Positions 12,201 to 27,200 of a DNA stretch of 64,000 nt are shown here, one piece after another. Below the pieces are notes generated by a model, which was not told the origin of the DNA, did not search any database, and was given only the letters and a program-made list of their open reading frames with translations. The stretch comes from Lichenostomus cassidix (Eukaryota > Chordata > Aves > Passeriformes > Meliphagidae). The position numbers were made by a program, and so were the translations under genes. Positions within the stretch are counted from its first letter, which is position 1, and every line of letters starts with the position of its first letter. Location: contig CM039193.1 in assembly GCA_008360975.2 (NCBI GenBank), positions 16,296,501 to 16,360,500 of the forward strand. Direction: 5' to 3'.

Positions 12201-15200
12201 ACGGAATATGTAAAGTGGGAGTGAAGAGTTCATAGGAGGGAATCACTGAGTGGCAGTACAACAATCCTCTAACTCCTACAAAGGAACACAGCAGGGTTCC
12301 ACCACCTCCCCTCTTCACATCATGCCTTTCACAGACCAAAGCCATCCTTTCCTACCAGGCCTACTTATGCTGAACATTTTGAGGAGTTCCTTTCTGCCAC
12401 CCAGCTGCTCAAGCACTGCTTTCCAATATGGATTTGCCTTTGCCTGGCAGAAAGCCAAGCCATTCCCAGACCTTGCTGAAGGCTGGTGTGTGCACCCAGA
12501 GCACCTGCTGCATCTTTGGAGAATCTCCTCAGGGTCTATTCACAGCAGGGAGTATTGCCCACTTCACAGGTCTACAGGAGGGTTTGCACTTTCTTTAAGG
12601 CACATGAGGAAACACAAGTGAGATGGGGAAGTGGAAATCAAGGCTGTCCCATCCCACTGGGAATGCTGGTCCATCTGAGACAGACATGTTCCCTCTCCCA
12701 AGCAGGGCATCCATCAATCCCAGCACACACTGAAGAGGGGGGACAGTGCCAGGAGAAGGCTAGAAATGTCTGTGTGTGCCTCAGGACACACTGAGCAGAG
12801 GCAGGAGGAGAAGGCAGGGTGCACATCCTCACAAGCCCAGAGAAGTTCTTGGGAACAGCAGCCCCTCAGCAGGCAGCTGCAGCCCTGCCTACGAGCTCAG
12901 GAAACAAAAATCTCGATAAGAGAACACCTCCTCTGGCAGGGCAAATCCATCACAGAGCTTCATCCTTCTACCAGCCACTGAGGACAAACCTTGCCAGAAA
13001 GCCTTAAGATTATTTTTGGTTTTATGGAAAATGGTATTTAAGTGCATGTTGTGCTGGCGGTGCTGGTCCCTTCCGCAAATTCCATTTTCGGAGGCTGCAG
13101 AAAGTGTCACTTGCATAATTACTCCCTAATTTCCCTAACACCCTGCTGATTGCCTGCTCACTTTTTCAGCAAGCTTTCTCTTACTGACTTCTTCTTGATA
13201 AAGTAATTCTCAAGGTTGCAATCATCATTTAACTCTCCAAAATGAGTCCTTCACTTAGGACACGCATTGTCAAGATTCACTGGCTTTGAATTCTTCATTC
13301 TCCCATTTTGTTACTAGACTCTATGGCAAATATTTTCAGAACCTTTATTTCCTCTAGTGCCTGTCTCTGCTTACTCTTCTCCATCTCGATCTTCCTTTAC
13401 TGTGCAAAAGTTTTTGGGTAATACTCTAAATTTCAGTCCAGCTGAGCCTATTTGAATTGAGCAGATCTTGATAAAATCACAAAAGATTTTCTGAGAATTT
13501 CAGGGAACAATGTTGGGGGATGAAAAGAAGGCTAAGCTTAATGTATGCCACATGTAGTGTCTGGCACCATATCTCTTCCACATTCAGGCATTTTATCCTG
13601 AACGTTTTCACCAACCTGCACTATGTCCGTTATTCCTCTGTATTTTTAATATCCTGTATTTCAGAGCAGCTTGGCTTTTTCCAAGTCAGAGTGATACGGA
13701 AATGTCTCTCTGGTCCTCCCAGTCAGGAACCTCCCCCTCAAAACTAGCAGTAAACACAGAGTTGACTCACCAGTGAAGGGTTTAAAAGGCAGCACAGCTT
13801 TGCAGTACTAGGACAGCAAGCTCTCAGCCATGGAAATGCCTAGATTTCCAAGGGCATGAATAGATTCTACTGTTTTCTGAACTGCCAAATTCATCAAAAC
13901 AGAGCATCAGGATTTTACTGCTGGCAGCAACGATTTGTGCTACTGTTTAATACCTTTCAAATACAATTATACTTTTTTTTTTTGCTTAGAGGTTGGTTGG
14001 AGATGCAACACTGGGTTCTAATCTAAGTGGTACAATTCAGTCCCAGCCATTTCAGCTACTAAAAAATCTGCCCTATGGCCAAGTATGTAAATACTCCTGT
14101 CAGCAGACTGATTCATGGAGCAACCCCACCATGAGATGGTCCTAGAGAGCTGTGCCAGGAAACCATAAAGCCTGCTTGCAGAGAGCACACACAGCGCAGC
14201 CACATCTCAAAGCTCTTCACTGAGCAGGGACAAACCCCACAGGAACAGGTTGCTTTTACAGAGGGAAAGAAAAAAAGGAGAAAATCCCTTAGCCACAATA
14301 TCCACAGGTGATACAATCCATCTGAAAGCACTTTGCAGATTGTGTCAGCAGGGCACAGGGCTTCAGCAACAAAGCTAGTTTTACTAAAGCAATTTCCAGG
14401 CTTTTTGTCCCCAAAAGCATTACCAAATACCAGGAAGGTAGGCCTACCTGTGAGAAAAAAGCCAGACCACACTCCTAGGACATGTCATGCCCACTCATGA
14501 GGCTGGGTTTAGCTCTCCTCTAGCTCACCCTGTTTGTAATAGCATTGCTCTGCACAGAGCCCAGCGTGGCTCTGCAGGGAGCTCTACATGAGCACTGAGC
14601 ACTCTGATCCCACTTCCAAGGGAACCTATGGAGCTACTGCCAGGGCCAGGAGACAGCCTGCTGCAGGTCAGGCACAGCACGAGCCACCGCTTCAGCTGCT
14701 TGTCTGTCAATTAGCATTTACAGTTGACACACTGGGATTTTTCATGCTTGTTGACAGCCTTTTAATGATGATGACTGGGGGTTGAGGAGGGGGAGAACTT
14801 GCCAAAAAAGTATCTCTTTGCTCTCAAGACTGAGATGACAGAATACAAATCATCAGTGTCAAAGCTTTTGCTAACTGTTTCTCTGAAAAAAAATTAGAGC
14901 ATCCAAGAGTGACCTAGAAAATTGGAAATGTGGAGGGAGAGCTCTCAGAACACAGTCACTCCCTCAAATCAAACCAGGCTTGTGTTTTAACTAAACTTGT
15001 CCAAATACTAAAACCTTCAGTAAAATCCCACTTTGGAGCCTCCAAACAATGCACTGACAGCTCTCCAAGTATTTCACCCCACAGGTCATGCTTTGGCAGC
15101 TACCACAGGGTCTGTGAAACCACACAGAGATGTGGATGCAGCAACCAATACCACCGTGGACTGGTGTGGAGGAACGTGCTCTAGTTCTTCCAGGGGGATG

Positions 15201-18200
15201 GCAACAGCATGCCATCCCTGATCACAAGGAAGACCATGAGTGCCTTAGTGGAACAGCAATTGTCAGTATCAGCTTTACAGAGGACACACCTGGGGTGGCA
15301 CACGTCACTTTTGGAACAGAACCAAGGCTCAGCTACAAAGCACCCAAATCCACAAAGATTAATAAGCCAAACTTCTCTTCTTGGCCACAACCCCAAGGCA
15401 GTGCAGGAGGTGCCTCCACCACAAGTGAACCATCTTCAGACCTCCTTTAGCAGCTGGCTCATGCACAAAACCAAACAACACTTCGGCTAATTATTTCCTT
15501 ATATTGTTCATGGTCTGATTAAATGGAAAATATCCGTGCCGTGAACTGAAAGGTTCAGGTACCCTTCTCGCTGAATAATAACCAAGTTGGAAGACCAGCA
15601 TGGTTCAACATGCTAAAAATTAACTGAAAATATCACTTGTAAAAAACTGCATACAAAGATTCTGACAAAAGAATGCTTATGGGCAGCACAGCAAAGCAGT
15701 CACATTAAATACCAGAACTAACCTCATTTACATTATGTTAATTCATCCCTCTTATGCATATTTACTATAATTAGGATAGTTATTCAAAAATCAGTATACA
15801 TCCATCATTTAAAAATTATTTTAAATGATTAATGACAAGTGTTTATTGCCTTGGGGATGCTCAGACACCACCCCAGGAGGCAGTCTGGGAATGCAGTGGG
15901 TGCCCCTGGTCCCAGCAGCACTTCCCAGAACAAAAAGCTCTTACCATCCTCAGGGTATATTCAAGCCTTGGCCTCCAAATGCACTGGATGGCACAGAACA
16001 GGAGACAAGGGGCTGACGACACAAGCCAGGTTATCTAATTGGAACTGCAAATCAGAATGTTTTCAGGTTCTGTTCCTATTTGAGTATGGATTAGAAATGC
16101 AGATTTAACAACCCCCAACTGCCACACAATTCAAGTTATGTAATGGCATCCTATTCCACCGGCATGCACCATGCAGAGGATGGGTGGGAGCTGGCAGGAA
16201 GAGCACAGGGCTCTTTCCCTTAGAGGATTCATCTTCAAATTAGGCAGGTAGGTGGAGTCAAACACTAAAGGTCTCCCTAACTATCCACAGCTGCTCATGG
16301 AATTGAGGAGGCAGCACCTTCCTGGGACGAAGCAGAGGGCCAACACCTGGGAGGATAAGAGACCAGCTGGATATATTTGAGAACAAGATAATCTCAGCCA
16401 CAGAAACTGGCTTCTCATCCCCTGTTTTCCATATGCTGAAGCTTTTATCTCCAAATTCATCAGCAGCTGTTGAACAAGGGACTCAACTGCACAGGGCAAC
16501 AGGCAATACATCTGCTTACCTCTGACAAAAAGCAGATGAGAAAAGCTGTAAACCCACAAACCACAATCCATCTGTAATTAAACAGTTAGAAAACAGAGCA
16601 TGACATGGAGCTGAAGAAACAAGAGCAAGCCAGGTTGCTGCAGGGTACTGCAGCAATCTGGCATTTCCTACAGCAGGAATAACTACAAGCAAATTCCTCA
16701 TGAGGTGGGATTTTCCCCAAGGCTCTCAGACTCTTTCCCTAGCTCTCAAACCGTTTGCAGCCCAGGGATTTCTTTTTATTGGCCTGATCCAGCACTGTGT
16801 CCAGCACTCTACTCCGGAGTGGCTGACAGCCAAGGTAGAAGGTTCAAGATATACAGAGGAAAAGTATGGCCTGGAAAGTGGTGGATCCCTGAGGAATTGT
16901 TACATCACCAAATGGATCCAAACAACTTTGATGTGGACTATTATTACAGATTTCTATCAAGACTAGCACTGACATGACAACTGACAACATAAACATTGTG
17001 TTAGTGGTCACCCAAAAAGCAGGATATTTGGCTCTTGGGCATCAGAGATGCTATGGAGCTGAAGAGCACGTGGCATCACCTTGAAGCATTTAGCAGCAAG
17101 GCATTTATTTCAACAGTGATCCAAGGCTAACCAGCATGGCATGCTCACAGTCTTCAAGGTCAGGGGAGGCCTGAGACTGAGAGCCCAAAGCTGTCACCAT
17201 CCATCCTGAGCTGACAGAACACTGCTTCAGGCACACCACTGATGGGCATGTCAAACAAAACTGGCACTAACACAGAACTCAGGCATTAGGAGGATAACTG
17301 AGAGAGTCCTAAAGATTCAGTAGCTAAATGTAACAGATTAAGATGCTATATAAGGATCATTTTATCTCAGATAGCTCCCAGTACCTCTGTTTCAAACTCC
17401 TTTTATTCAAAACCCATTACCCACTAGCACTGGGACCATCCACTGTGACACACAAGCTCCCATTTCTACTTGCTCCCTCCTTGGACCTCCCTTCCTGCCT
17501 GGTTATCCAAGCCATTTGTCCTTTAGCAGAAGGTGCCAGTCTGCATCCTTTAAGTACCTTATTTCCACAGACACCCCAGCTAGCCTGCTGAGACACCTCC
17601 AGTTTTCTTCCTACGATTTCTAAATTCCCTGGATACCAGCCATACTCTTTTTAAGCAAGTCCCAGTATCTTTCTACAGCTCACCTCCCCCCACTGATATC
17701 CTTTTCGCAAATACACACAGAAATTGCTTTTCAGACTATGCCAGCTCTCTACATTTTAATGCGTGAATTTTGAACTCCAGTTCCAAGTTAGGACTCTCAA
17801 AGTGCTTATCTTTTAAACACAGCATTTGCTTCGCTTGTCAGCACTCTCAGCCCTGCTCTGAGAGCACCAAAATGGTGGGCACAGACAAGCTCCCAATTAC
17901 AGCTCCAGGAAGGATAACAGCGATGTGCCACAGCTGGGGAAAGCACACAATGTGCTCAGGACCTCGCATGCTCAGGGGCCAGCTTTGGGCGGTAGGTGAT
18001 TATGAATGGCTTCTGCATTTCACCCTGTAAGGAGATTTCAACACATCTGAAAGTTTTCTTTGATCCAGTGAAGCCAAGTGGACTTTCACCTGCCACTCAA
18101 AGTCCTAATGCATCCCTGCCTGGCTAATGCCGACCTCCAGCTTGCCTCACTCCGCTGAAGAGGGCATCTTTTCAGATCAGCTTATAGGATCACTGAGAAA

Positions 18201-21200
18201 AAAAGTGGAAATTTTGGAATGAAAGCCTTTCCTTTACAGCACGAAGGAGTCAGAAGAAGATTTCTAGAGTTCAGACAGTGAGGATCTCAGGACAACAGCT
18301 CAAAGAGGGACAAGTTCTGTGCTCTGGTGTTACTGGCTGTGCTTCCACTCCACAGCTAAAGAGAAGCATGGATGGTTAAGGCCATATAACGGGGTAAGTG
18401 GAGGAGGCCATGCATATGAGTTTCTTTAACAATTGGACTTGATCTTAAAGGTCTTTTCCAACCTAAATGACTCTAAATGGAACACTTGCTTTCATGCTCA
18501 GAAAAGTATAAATTGGGTTGAATCCTCTATTTGAAAAATATACTTAAACTATCAAAACTTAACAGTTTTGAGTATCATTATTCATAGACAGCTCTAGGGA
18601 AGGATCCACATGGCTCTGCCACATCAATATTCCTTGACTTATCAGGGGCTATTGCATGGACAATGTCTGAACAACAGCTGCTTCACAGACTCCCTTCTAT
18701 CCCAACACAACAACAAGGACTTCCCTTCTCTCCAAAATGCTGCTCTACTGCCTGAACATATTTCTCACTATTTTTTTCTACATGGCCACCTTTTTCCTCA
18801 AAGGTCATCTCATTCCATCTCACTGTTAAACAATATGAAGCTTAAACACATTAGTACAATGCACTAATCCAGTCCAGGACCTTCCTATGCACCTCCCTCA
18901 GGGATACTTTACAATTAGCAATGGCCATAAGGAAGCTGGGAAACAATGAGGAAAGACCCAGCACCTTAATCATAGGTTTCAAGCACGACTATCAAAACCC
19001 TAAAAAGCAATCCCAATGCAAAATCATGTTGGTAAAAAGGTCAGGCTGGAAAGCTCTGCCTTAAAGGGGTAAATTTATTGCTAGACAAGTCAAGCTATTT
19101 AATTAAGTACTTAAAGACCCTATACACAAACAAATACATGTCCTTTCGCTGGAGCATGTCCCTGTGGGATTACACACCAATTCCAAGACCTGCACAGTGA
19201 ACAGAACTCAGGGTGCTCTGTGCAGCAGCAAATGTTTGCTAAGAACACACCAACTGCAATGGGGCAGGGCGTGGTGCAGAGGCTCCTCCAGACACGCCTC
19301 CACACTCCCTTCTTAGGCACTCAGGGCCTTCCCTAGCAGTGCCTTCTCTGCAGCCAGGGATCAGGCAAGATCCCTGCAGGACAGTCTCTGCTCAAAGGAA
19401 AAGACTCAAAAACCCTGGGAAAAGGAAGCACCTCTAAAGAAAAGAGGTTTTGTCCTTAGAGACATCATTTCTCAGCATCCCTAAATTCCCAGCTAATGAC
19501 AAAAGTGGGTGTGTAATACTGACTCTCCCAGGATAAGAGCCATACCATTTGCCACCAGCAGTGCAACAACTTACCTGTGTCATCCCAATGATGATTCCCA
19601 GCACATCATCGTGACCTTGAGGTGGCCTGACCAAAACCTATACCCAGATCCTTAATGGTCAGACCTGGACAGAACCACAAGGCAGCTGGCCCACCTTCAG
19701 GCTGGCACCTGTATGGATTTCTGTGTCTCAGCAGGTGTTGCTTCCTGAGAGCTCTTCATAGGAGCTGACTTGGAAAACAGCTGCTTCAATCTCTTGGGTC
19801 AGCATTTGCCCAAGAAACCTGGCACAGCATGAGAACAGTTATCCAAGCCTTTTGTAGGGAAATTATTTTTCTCTGTCAGCCTGGCTTGGGTGCAATGTAA
19901 CACCAGTGGGTGTCACAGTTCCCTGTGGGACCCAGCACCTCCTCCTTTACAGGGCACTGAAATTTAAAAGGTTCATTCAGGCAACTGCACTGCAAAATGT
20001 CCAGAGGTAAATTCAGATCCTTCCTTCCTGCTCAGTTCCCGGAACTGCTGAAGAAAGGAATTTACTTGTCAGGGTGCAGAAGTTGTGACTCTCCAAGCTC
20101 GGAGGCTCTGGTGGCTGACCTCAGCTCTTTGGGAGGGCAGAGCCAGAGAGGTGAGTGCTCAGGACAGCAGCTCCTATGATAACCCTGTTGCGTCAGAAGT
20201 GCCTCAGCATGGCTGAATTCCTGAAGGATTGGGAAGGGGAAACAGCATGCACAGACATCTCTTTAAACTGTCAGATAAGCTGCACAGTAATGGGTGGCTC
20301 AGATATTGTCACTTAAACCCCCTGTGAGACTTCAATAGCTGGGGATTTAATACCTGGTGGCTCAGGACAGAGACTGGCCCGTACAGACCGAGGGCAGCCA
20401 GGCACAGGGTACTGCCTGCAGCTCCCTGTGCGCTGCTCACCTCTCTGCAGCAAGCACTGGAGCACCAGAGAGGTGATGCTTTCAGCTGCTCCTCTTAGAA
20501 TCAGATGGATCAATCATTTGCCTGTCATTAGGAGGTGTCTGTGAAACTTTCTGGAATTCACTTCTTACATTTAGTGATGTGCCCAGTACACACTGGAAGA
20601 AGAAAAAAAGATGAGCTCAGTTAATGGAATGGACAGAGAAGGCAGCAGTGGCAGAGGACACACACCAGTCCCACATGGACCAGGCACAGAACAATATCTT
20701 GTCAGAGGAAAAAAAATCCAAACCACCTCAGCACTCTTCTCCAGTGATATCACAGGCTGGGAAGAATCAATCAGGCTTTCAAAAACTTAGGGCTATAAAC
20801 AGTAAAATACCTTAGTCATCATATCATTAATGTACAGCTTTGCACCATGAGAAAGCTTCTTAGTGAGACTTCTCAACCTGGTATTAAGTGTATGAAAATA
20901 TATCTTGGGATTCTTAAGACTTAAAATTACTTTCTCTGTTAACTCTACTCCTGAGATCCTTGATGGAAAAGTACATCAAATGTTTGCTTGGGCTTTAAAT
21001 GCCATCCTGGCTCAAATGTGGTTCATGAAGCCCATCTGAATATTGCTCATTTCCTGGTGAGACATGGACTGTACATCACAAAAAACTAAGATTTCCCCTG
21101 TTGTCTATGAAAACAGGAGAGAATTACTTTCATTCTCTTGTTCTAAAGAGAAAGTTTCACAGTTTTAAATACTCAAATCTCATGTTTACAGCTTTATAGC

Positions 21201-24200
21201 TTTGACCCTCACTAAAAATGTAATTCTTTACATCACAGACTTGATTTTAGACCCCTGTCCTTCGGAAGCTGTTTGATCATCCTGTGGAAGGCATAACTAA
21301 CTGAACTTATAGGTGGCCTGAAGCGATGGAGATGCAGGAGGACACTTGGATGCAACATCTGGTAGCTGTCAACACATACACAGTGCAACAGCAGCACAAA
21401 ATAAACCTTCAGGCAGAATGCTCCTTTACATCTGACAGCTTTTGTTCTGCAGAAGCCAGGAAGAACTTCCCACCTCCCTCCTTTGTCTCCTTGTACAAAA
21501 CAGCTTCAGGATGTTCCCACACAACCCTCTTCTGGAAGCAATTGTAGCCAGGATTCAGTAAGTTGGTCACACAGTGGTACTGAGGACCTGTCAGTGGCTG
21601 TCCCATTCACAGGTTCCCTGGTATGATGGAAGAAGAAATTCTCCCCCTTACAAGAGAGTACTGGGGAAGTTGGTGCCTTTCCTCAGCAATGCAGAGGGAT
21701 TTGCCTGCCAGCACTCTCAGTGCTCTTCCACCTCGTGTGTTTCCTGGTCCCACACAGATGCAGAATGACAGCAAAGCTCCTGGTCTCTGATCCTGTAGCA
21801 CACAGTGTTTCTTATGCTCTCCGTAGGCATTAAAGCTTTAATAAGAGTGTAGAAGGTGCCCTGTGGCTTGCAGGGGAATGGGGCAGATAATAACTCTGTG
21901 TCCTCCTGTGTTAAATACCTGTTTCCTCGTTGCCTGTGATTGATGGATAATGACACAATAGCCCACTTAGGCGTGCCACCCCCATTTTCCACTGTAATAA
22001 TTTCATTTCTAGACAAGAACGTTAACAACCCAGTTACAGTCAAATGGAAACAGAAATTCGCAAATAAAAGTTGCTGACTGCCAGAGCTTTGATCTTGCAT
22101 CTTCAAACCTGAATCTGAATTTAATCTTTTACTCGTGCGAGTCTCACAACCTGAGCAGAAAACAGCAAAATTCAAGGTTCTCCTTTTGAACGAATTCCAA
22201 ATCCAGGTAGCCAAACTTCCATTATTTAAATTGAAAAGGTCCAATACAAACTCAGCTGGGAAGAAAACAGACTAAAATCCACATCTGAAGGGAATTCCAG
22301 CTCTCTCTCACTATCAAAATCATAGATATACATAAAACATACTTAATTTCAACAGAAAGGTAGGCAGGCTATCTCTTTGAAGAGAAGGAAACAGTGCTTC
22401 TGCCTTCTTCCTTAACCCCAGGGAGTGTGCAGCTTGTTTTTTTTTTCCTCTTCTAGAATCAACCTTTTACCTTCCTGTTCCAGCAATCCAACACCAACAG
22501 TGCATCAAGGAATGGAAAAGCAATCACTGCTAAGATAGCACAAAAGCATGAACGAACAGTTCTGAGGCTGAAGCTCACAACAACGACTCATCAAGTGAAA
22601 ACTGCAACATTTTGGTATGCTCCCACTTATCAAAACAGTCCAGATGGAGTTCTAGCGTTATAATCTGGCTCATATGCTTGTAAAACATATCTGGTGTTCC
22701 CCTCGACACTGCTGGAATTGGGCTGAGGACTTGCTGGACTCAGCCCAACAATTTATGTCTCATTCTCAGTGACAGGTCTTGTGCAAACTATTATGGCAAA
22801 ACTGTGATAGAAAATGGTGTCACTCTGGAAATGAAAGTTATGGTGCATGAGATGTCTTGATTCTGACATCTGAACCCGTCCAGACATTTCACTCTCACTG
22901 CCTGCTCATCTCCCTTAAGACACTTCAGTCGTATAATCAGCACTGTCCACTTCTGAGAGTACAGAGGGAATTTCTGAGTGCAGCCGCAGTTTGGTTAGTC
23001 ACCAGCCTACTTAAAGGATGACTTCAAAAGCATCAAAGCAAATTAGTGGCATGAGTCTTACTACTTTCATATAGGAGCCTGATCAAGGGATTTTACATCC
23101 TAATCCAAAATCCCCTTCTGACCATATACACAATCAATTGCAGCACCACACAATTTGTCCTATACCTCATTTATCACGTTCCTTTGAAGCAATTTGAGGC
23201 TACAAGATACATACCTTCCAAATGGTTACACAGGGATATATTTAGAGTTTCTACAGATCTTCACAGAAAATCAACTAATGAGGAATGCAAACACAAAAAA
23301 ATATACAGCCTGTGAGAAAGAGCAGTCAGCAGTAAACCATCTCTCTTTGTTTTAAGGTGAAACTGCACTCATCTGTAGCATCTATGACTAAGATTTCCCC
23401 ATTGGCGCACAATTATTCCATTAACACATTAGGAGGAGAGGACCTGACAGCTACAGAGAGAGGGTGCCATCTGTATCCTGCCCATGCATCCAAAGATTAC
23501 TTCAAATCCTTCCTAGCTCAAGGCAAGATCTCACCTAGAAATGAATTCAAAAGATGAGTGTTCCAGATGCCTCATCACTCAGGAAAATGCTTTGCGTACT
23601 GAAAATGACCAAACCAAAGCTATTTCTTAGGGAATGCTCTGCCAATGAGTCCTCTACAACAGAACTGTAGCCCCATGGAAGGGGCAGAAACAGACTTACC
23701 CATGGTACACATTGCACTTTGTATGCACAAGTAGAAATTTTCAAGTACCTCCATTTTTACAACCAGTGCAGCAAGTAACCAACCTTTTCCTGCCGAACAG
23801 CAGTGAGTGATGCAGCACATGTACTGATATATACACATTATACAGTCAATCAGCCAGAGAGGACTGGACACTTATCTTGTCAATCACTCACAGATCAAGT
23901 TTTTTAAACAAATTTCAAGAAATCACAATTATTTCCTCCAGCTCCTAGCATTGTAAAGAGAACATCTCATCCAACAGAGAACTTGATTAACAAGGCATTT
24001 ATAATCTATGGGAAAATAATAGTTATTTCAGAGTTACATCATCACACAGATTTGTTAATGTCAATGGGCAACAAATTACAACAAACCCATCACCAGAACA
24101 AAAATGCAGGGGCCAGAGGGAGAGCAGCTTCATTTTAGAGAAGGGTACGGAATGATGCTTTATGTGAAACAACCTATTTATACAGCAGCCCAAGCCAACC

Positions 24201-27200
24201 TCAGCACACAGAATAGATAATTCTGTAATATACAGCAATATTTGAGTCCTGAGATAACCCTGCTGGGCCACACATCCCCAGCAGCAACTAGAGATACTGA
24301 GGACGTCTCACTTAAGCATGTGCTGCATGCTGCAGGTAGCTCACCCGGAAGCTGTCCTCTGGGACAATCCCATTGCAGATGAGCAGTTCAGCAGCAGCAG
24401 TAAAAACATACAATCCCCACCACGTGAGGGTGAAGGAAAAAGGAGGACAGGATTTTGGAATATGAGCAGGGAGGTGGAGGGACATAGCAAGCTGGGAATC
24501 ACACAAGTAAAGCAAGAAGATGCAGCTTCACAACTCTTCCAGCAAAAAGTGAACTTATTTTAAAACACATTGGGTAGCATGGTTTGCTTCCCGAAGCAAG
24601 GCAGGACAGAGCTGCCAAGAAGGAGGTTGTAGATTTTTTTATCTGGGTAGGGCTGGAGAAAACACATTGATGGGAAGCTACTATTGGCTGAAAGGAAGAG
24701 TGTGTGAAGTCTCTGGCAGAAGTTCTCTTACAACCTTCTGTGCCAAAGGAAGAGGGACTAAGAGGATTCACACGGCTTGGAGAGCTGAGATGACACAAGA
24801 TGTTGAGAAGACAGGAGAGAAAAAGGTCCAGAGAAATATTTTCAGTACTTTTGAGCAGTTACATTTTACAACAAAAGCCACCCTTCTCTGCACATGGAAG
24901 GTCTCTGCAGTACACAGAGATTAAGTCAGTCCTTCCAAACAGGCAGTGCATTTATCACAGCTTCATGGCAGGATACACACATGTACACCCACGCACCCAG
25001 CCCTGTCACAGGTCATTGCAGGCAGATCCAACTGCTTATTCACAGGCAAGTGTCTGCCCAGCTCCAGGAGCTTCCCACTGCAGGTTTCCATACAGATCTC
25101 AAAGGTTTACAACTCCATCTAAACGCCGGTACAATGTGGTGGTTAGTGAGACACAAGAGGGAACGAACAAATTATTGACTCAACATATCAGGCCTCTGTG
25201 ATGTAAAATCAGGGTGAGCTTGTGACAAGGTCACACACTGAATCAGACACAAAAATCCCCAAATCAGCTCTGCTGCCTGGAAATCCACTCATCCACTAGC
25301 CTGTGGAGAGAACTTTCCATAGGTCAGGTGGCTCATAAAAATTCCTCCACAATGGGCATGTTTCCCAAACCATTACGATGTTTACAGAAGAAACTGCCGA
25401 GGTATACAAGCCTTTTACCTCACTCAGAGCAGAAGACTCTAAAAGCAGATTCTAGAAATCCAAACAGTCAAAAGCAGGACAGGCTTCATGGGGGTGGGAA
25501 AGAGCAGGGGAAAAAGAGGTGTGCTAATGATACAACTTGAGCAAAATCCACACACCTAACTCGCAACAAGAAAAGCAGAAGATAATGTTAGTTATAGATC
25601 CTAAGAGGACAGATCAAAAGCAAGGCTATCTCCAGCACCTTAGCCTAACACACAAATGGATTTCAGCATATTTGTGGACATGCCACCACCACCCTCAACT
25701 GCAGGTTAAAGAGATAGAGTGACATTATAAAGTGAATAAATGATGGATACGAGACAGCCCATGAAAATACATTTGAGGCAGGTGTCATCTTCCATTATAG
25801 GGGGAATCTGGTAGATTCTAGAAAAAAATGCCAGACTCCACAATTAGGCACATTCTACCAAAAGGAAAGCAATTATTTTTGATGCTTGGACACACATTTT
25901 CTCTTACAAATTGCAACACACTCCTTGTACCACAGGCTTCAATAAATACTCCAAGGCTACAGGTCACAGGAGAACTTCCATTCTCAGGATAACCACATGC
26001 TCCTTCTTTATTTAATTGGGAAGCCACACGGAGTTGCAACTTGTTACTGCAAATGTTTTCAGGACAGAAAGTCCTAAGCTTTGGCTGCTTGTCACAGCAT
26101 CTTGTGTATTTTAACACCAACAGTTACAGTGAAAAGCCTGTGAAGTCTGATCTGCACCAGAAACTCTGTTCACACAGAATACAGACAGGCACTGCAGCGA
26201 ATGCATACAGGGGAATGGGCTCAGAGCAGGAGAAACACATAGTTAATGCTTCCAGTTGCACAGGAGTGGGATGCACTCAAGTGAGTACCCACGAAATCCA
26301 GTAAGAATCCCTCTTACTCTCTCCAGTAAGAAACAAGTAGGGGAATGGAGATATTGCTGTGCTCCACAAGTTGAATCAGGACAGTACTGCAGGGAAACTG
26401 CTCTGACAAGTGCCAGCCTCAGTGCAGGATGGCACAAGAGCAAGTCTTGGAACAACCAAGCACACCCCTGGAAACCTGCACAATAATTCACAATGTACGC
26501 ATTTTTAAAAGTTCATGCTATAGCTTGCTTCTTGCCCTCTTTCTTAAGAAACAGGAGGAAAGAATTACAAAGTTGTTAGTTACTAGCAACAAAAGCTAGG
26601 AAATATTAATGCAGCCAGTGTTGCTACGTTTGAGGCCTGAGAGGATCTGGAGACAATACTACATAGTCAGTTGAGACAAACCATTTGCTCTTCAGCTTAA
26701 AAAGTGCTCTTGCTTCCACATGTATAATGACCAGCTCCACCTCAGTGAAAACAGTGAAATGTGCAGGCAGCAGAGACAGCCTCCCTCCATTTCTCCTCCT
26801 CCTGCCTTTATGACATACAACAGTATACAAAGGGTACTTCATTTCCCACCTGATTTTCTCACACCAAGTAACACGCTTGTTATGTCTGTTCTCTTCTACA
26901 CATGAAGGAAGAATGCAAAAAGATCCCATGTCTATGGAGAAGAGCAGCTATAGGATGTATTCCCAAAGGTGCTTCCAAGAAGCTAAACTGGTGCCCTCAG
27001 ACAGGAACACTACTACACAAGAGGCTACACCAAAGAAATGACACAATCTGAGCCAAATACCACACCACATCCTTTCAACACTGACAACAAAGGAGGGGAA
27101 ATTATTTAGGAAAAATAATGTGTCTTAGCAGACAGGAACCCTATTTTCCATTCAAAATAACTTTCTCCCCAATGGGAAAAGCAGCTCATCACAGAGAGAA

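Noticed and set aside
21717..22244. 175-codon minus-strand open frame in the 19-kb intron
   Set aside because: On the gene strand, but no splice sites fit RBM6 phases and the peptide resembles nothing I know. Probably chance.
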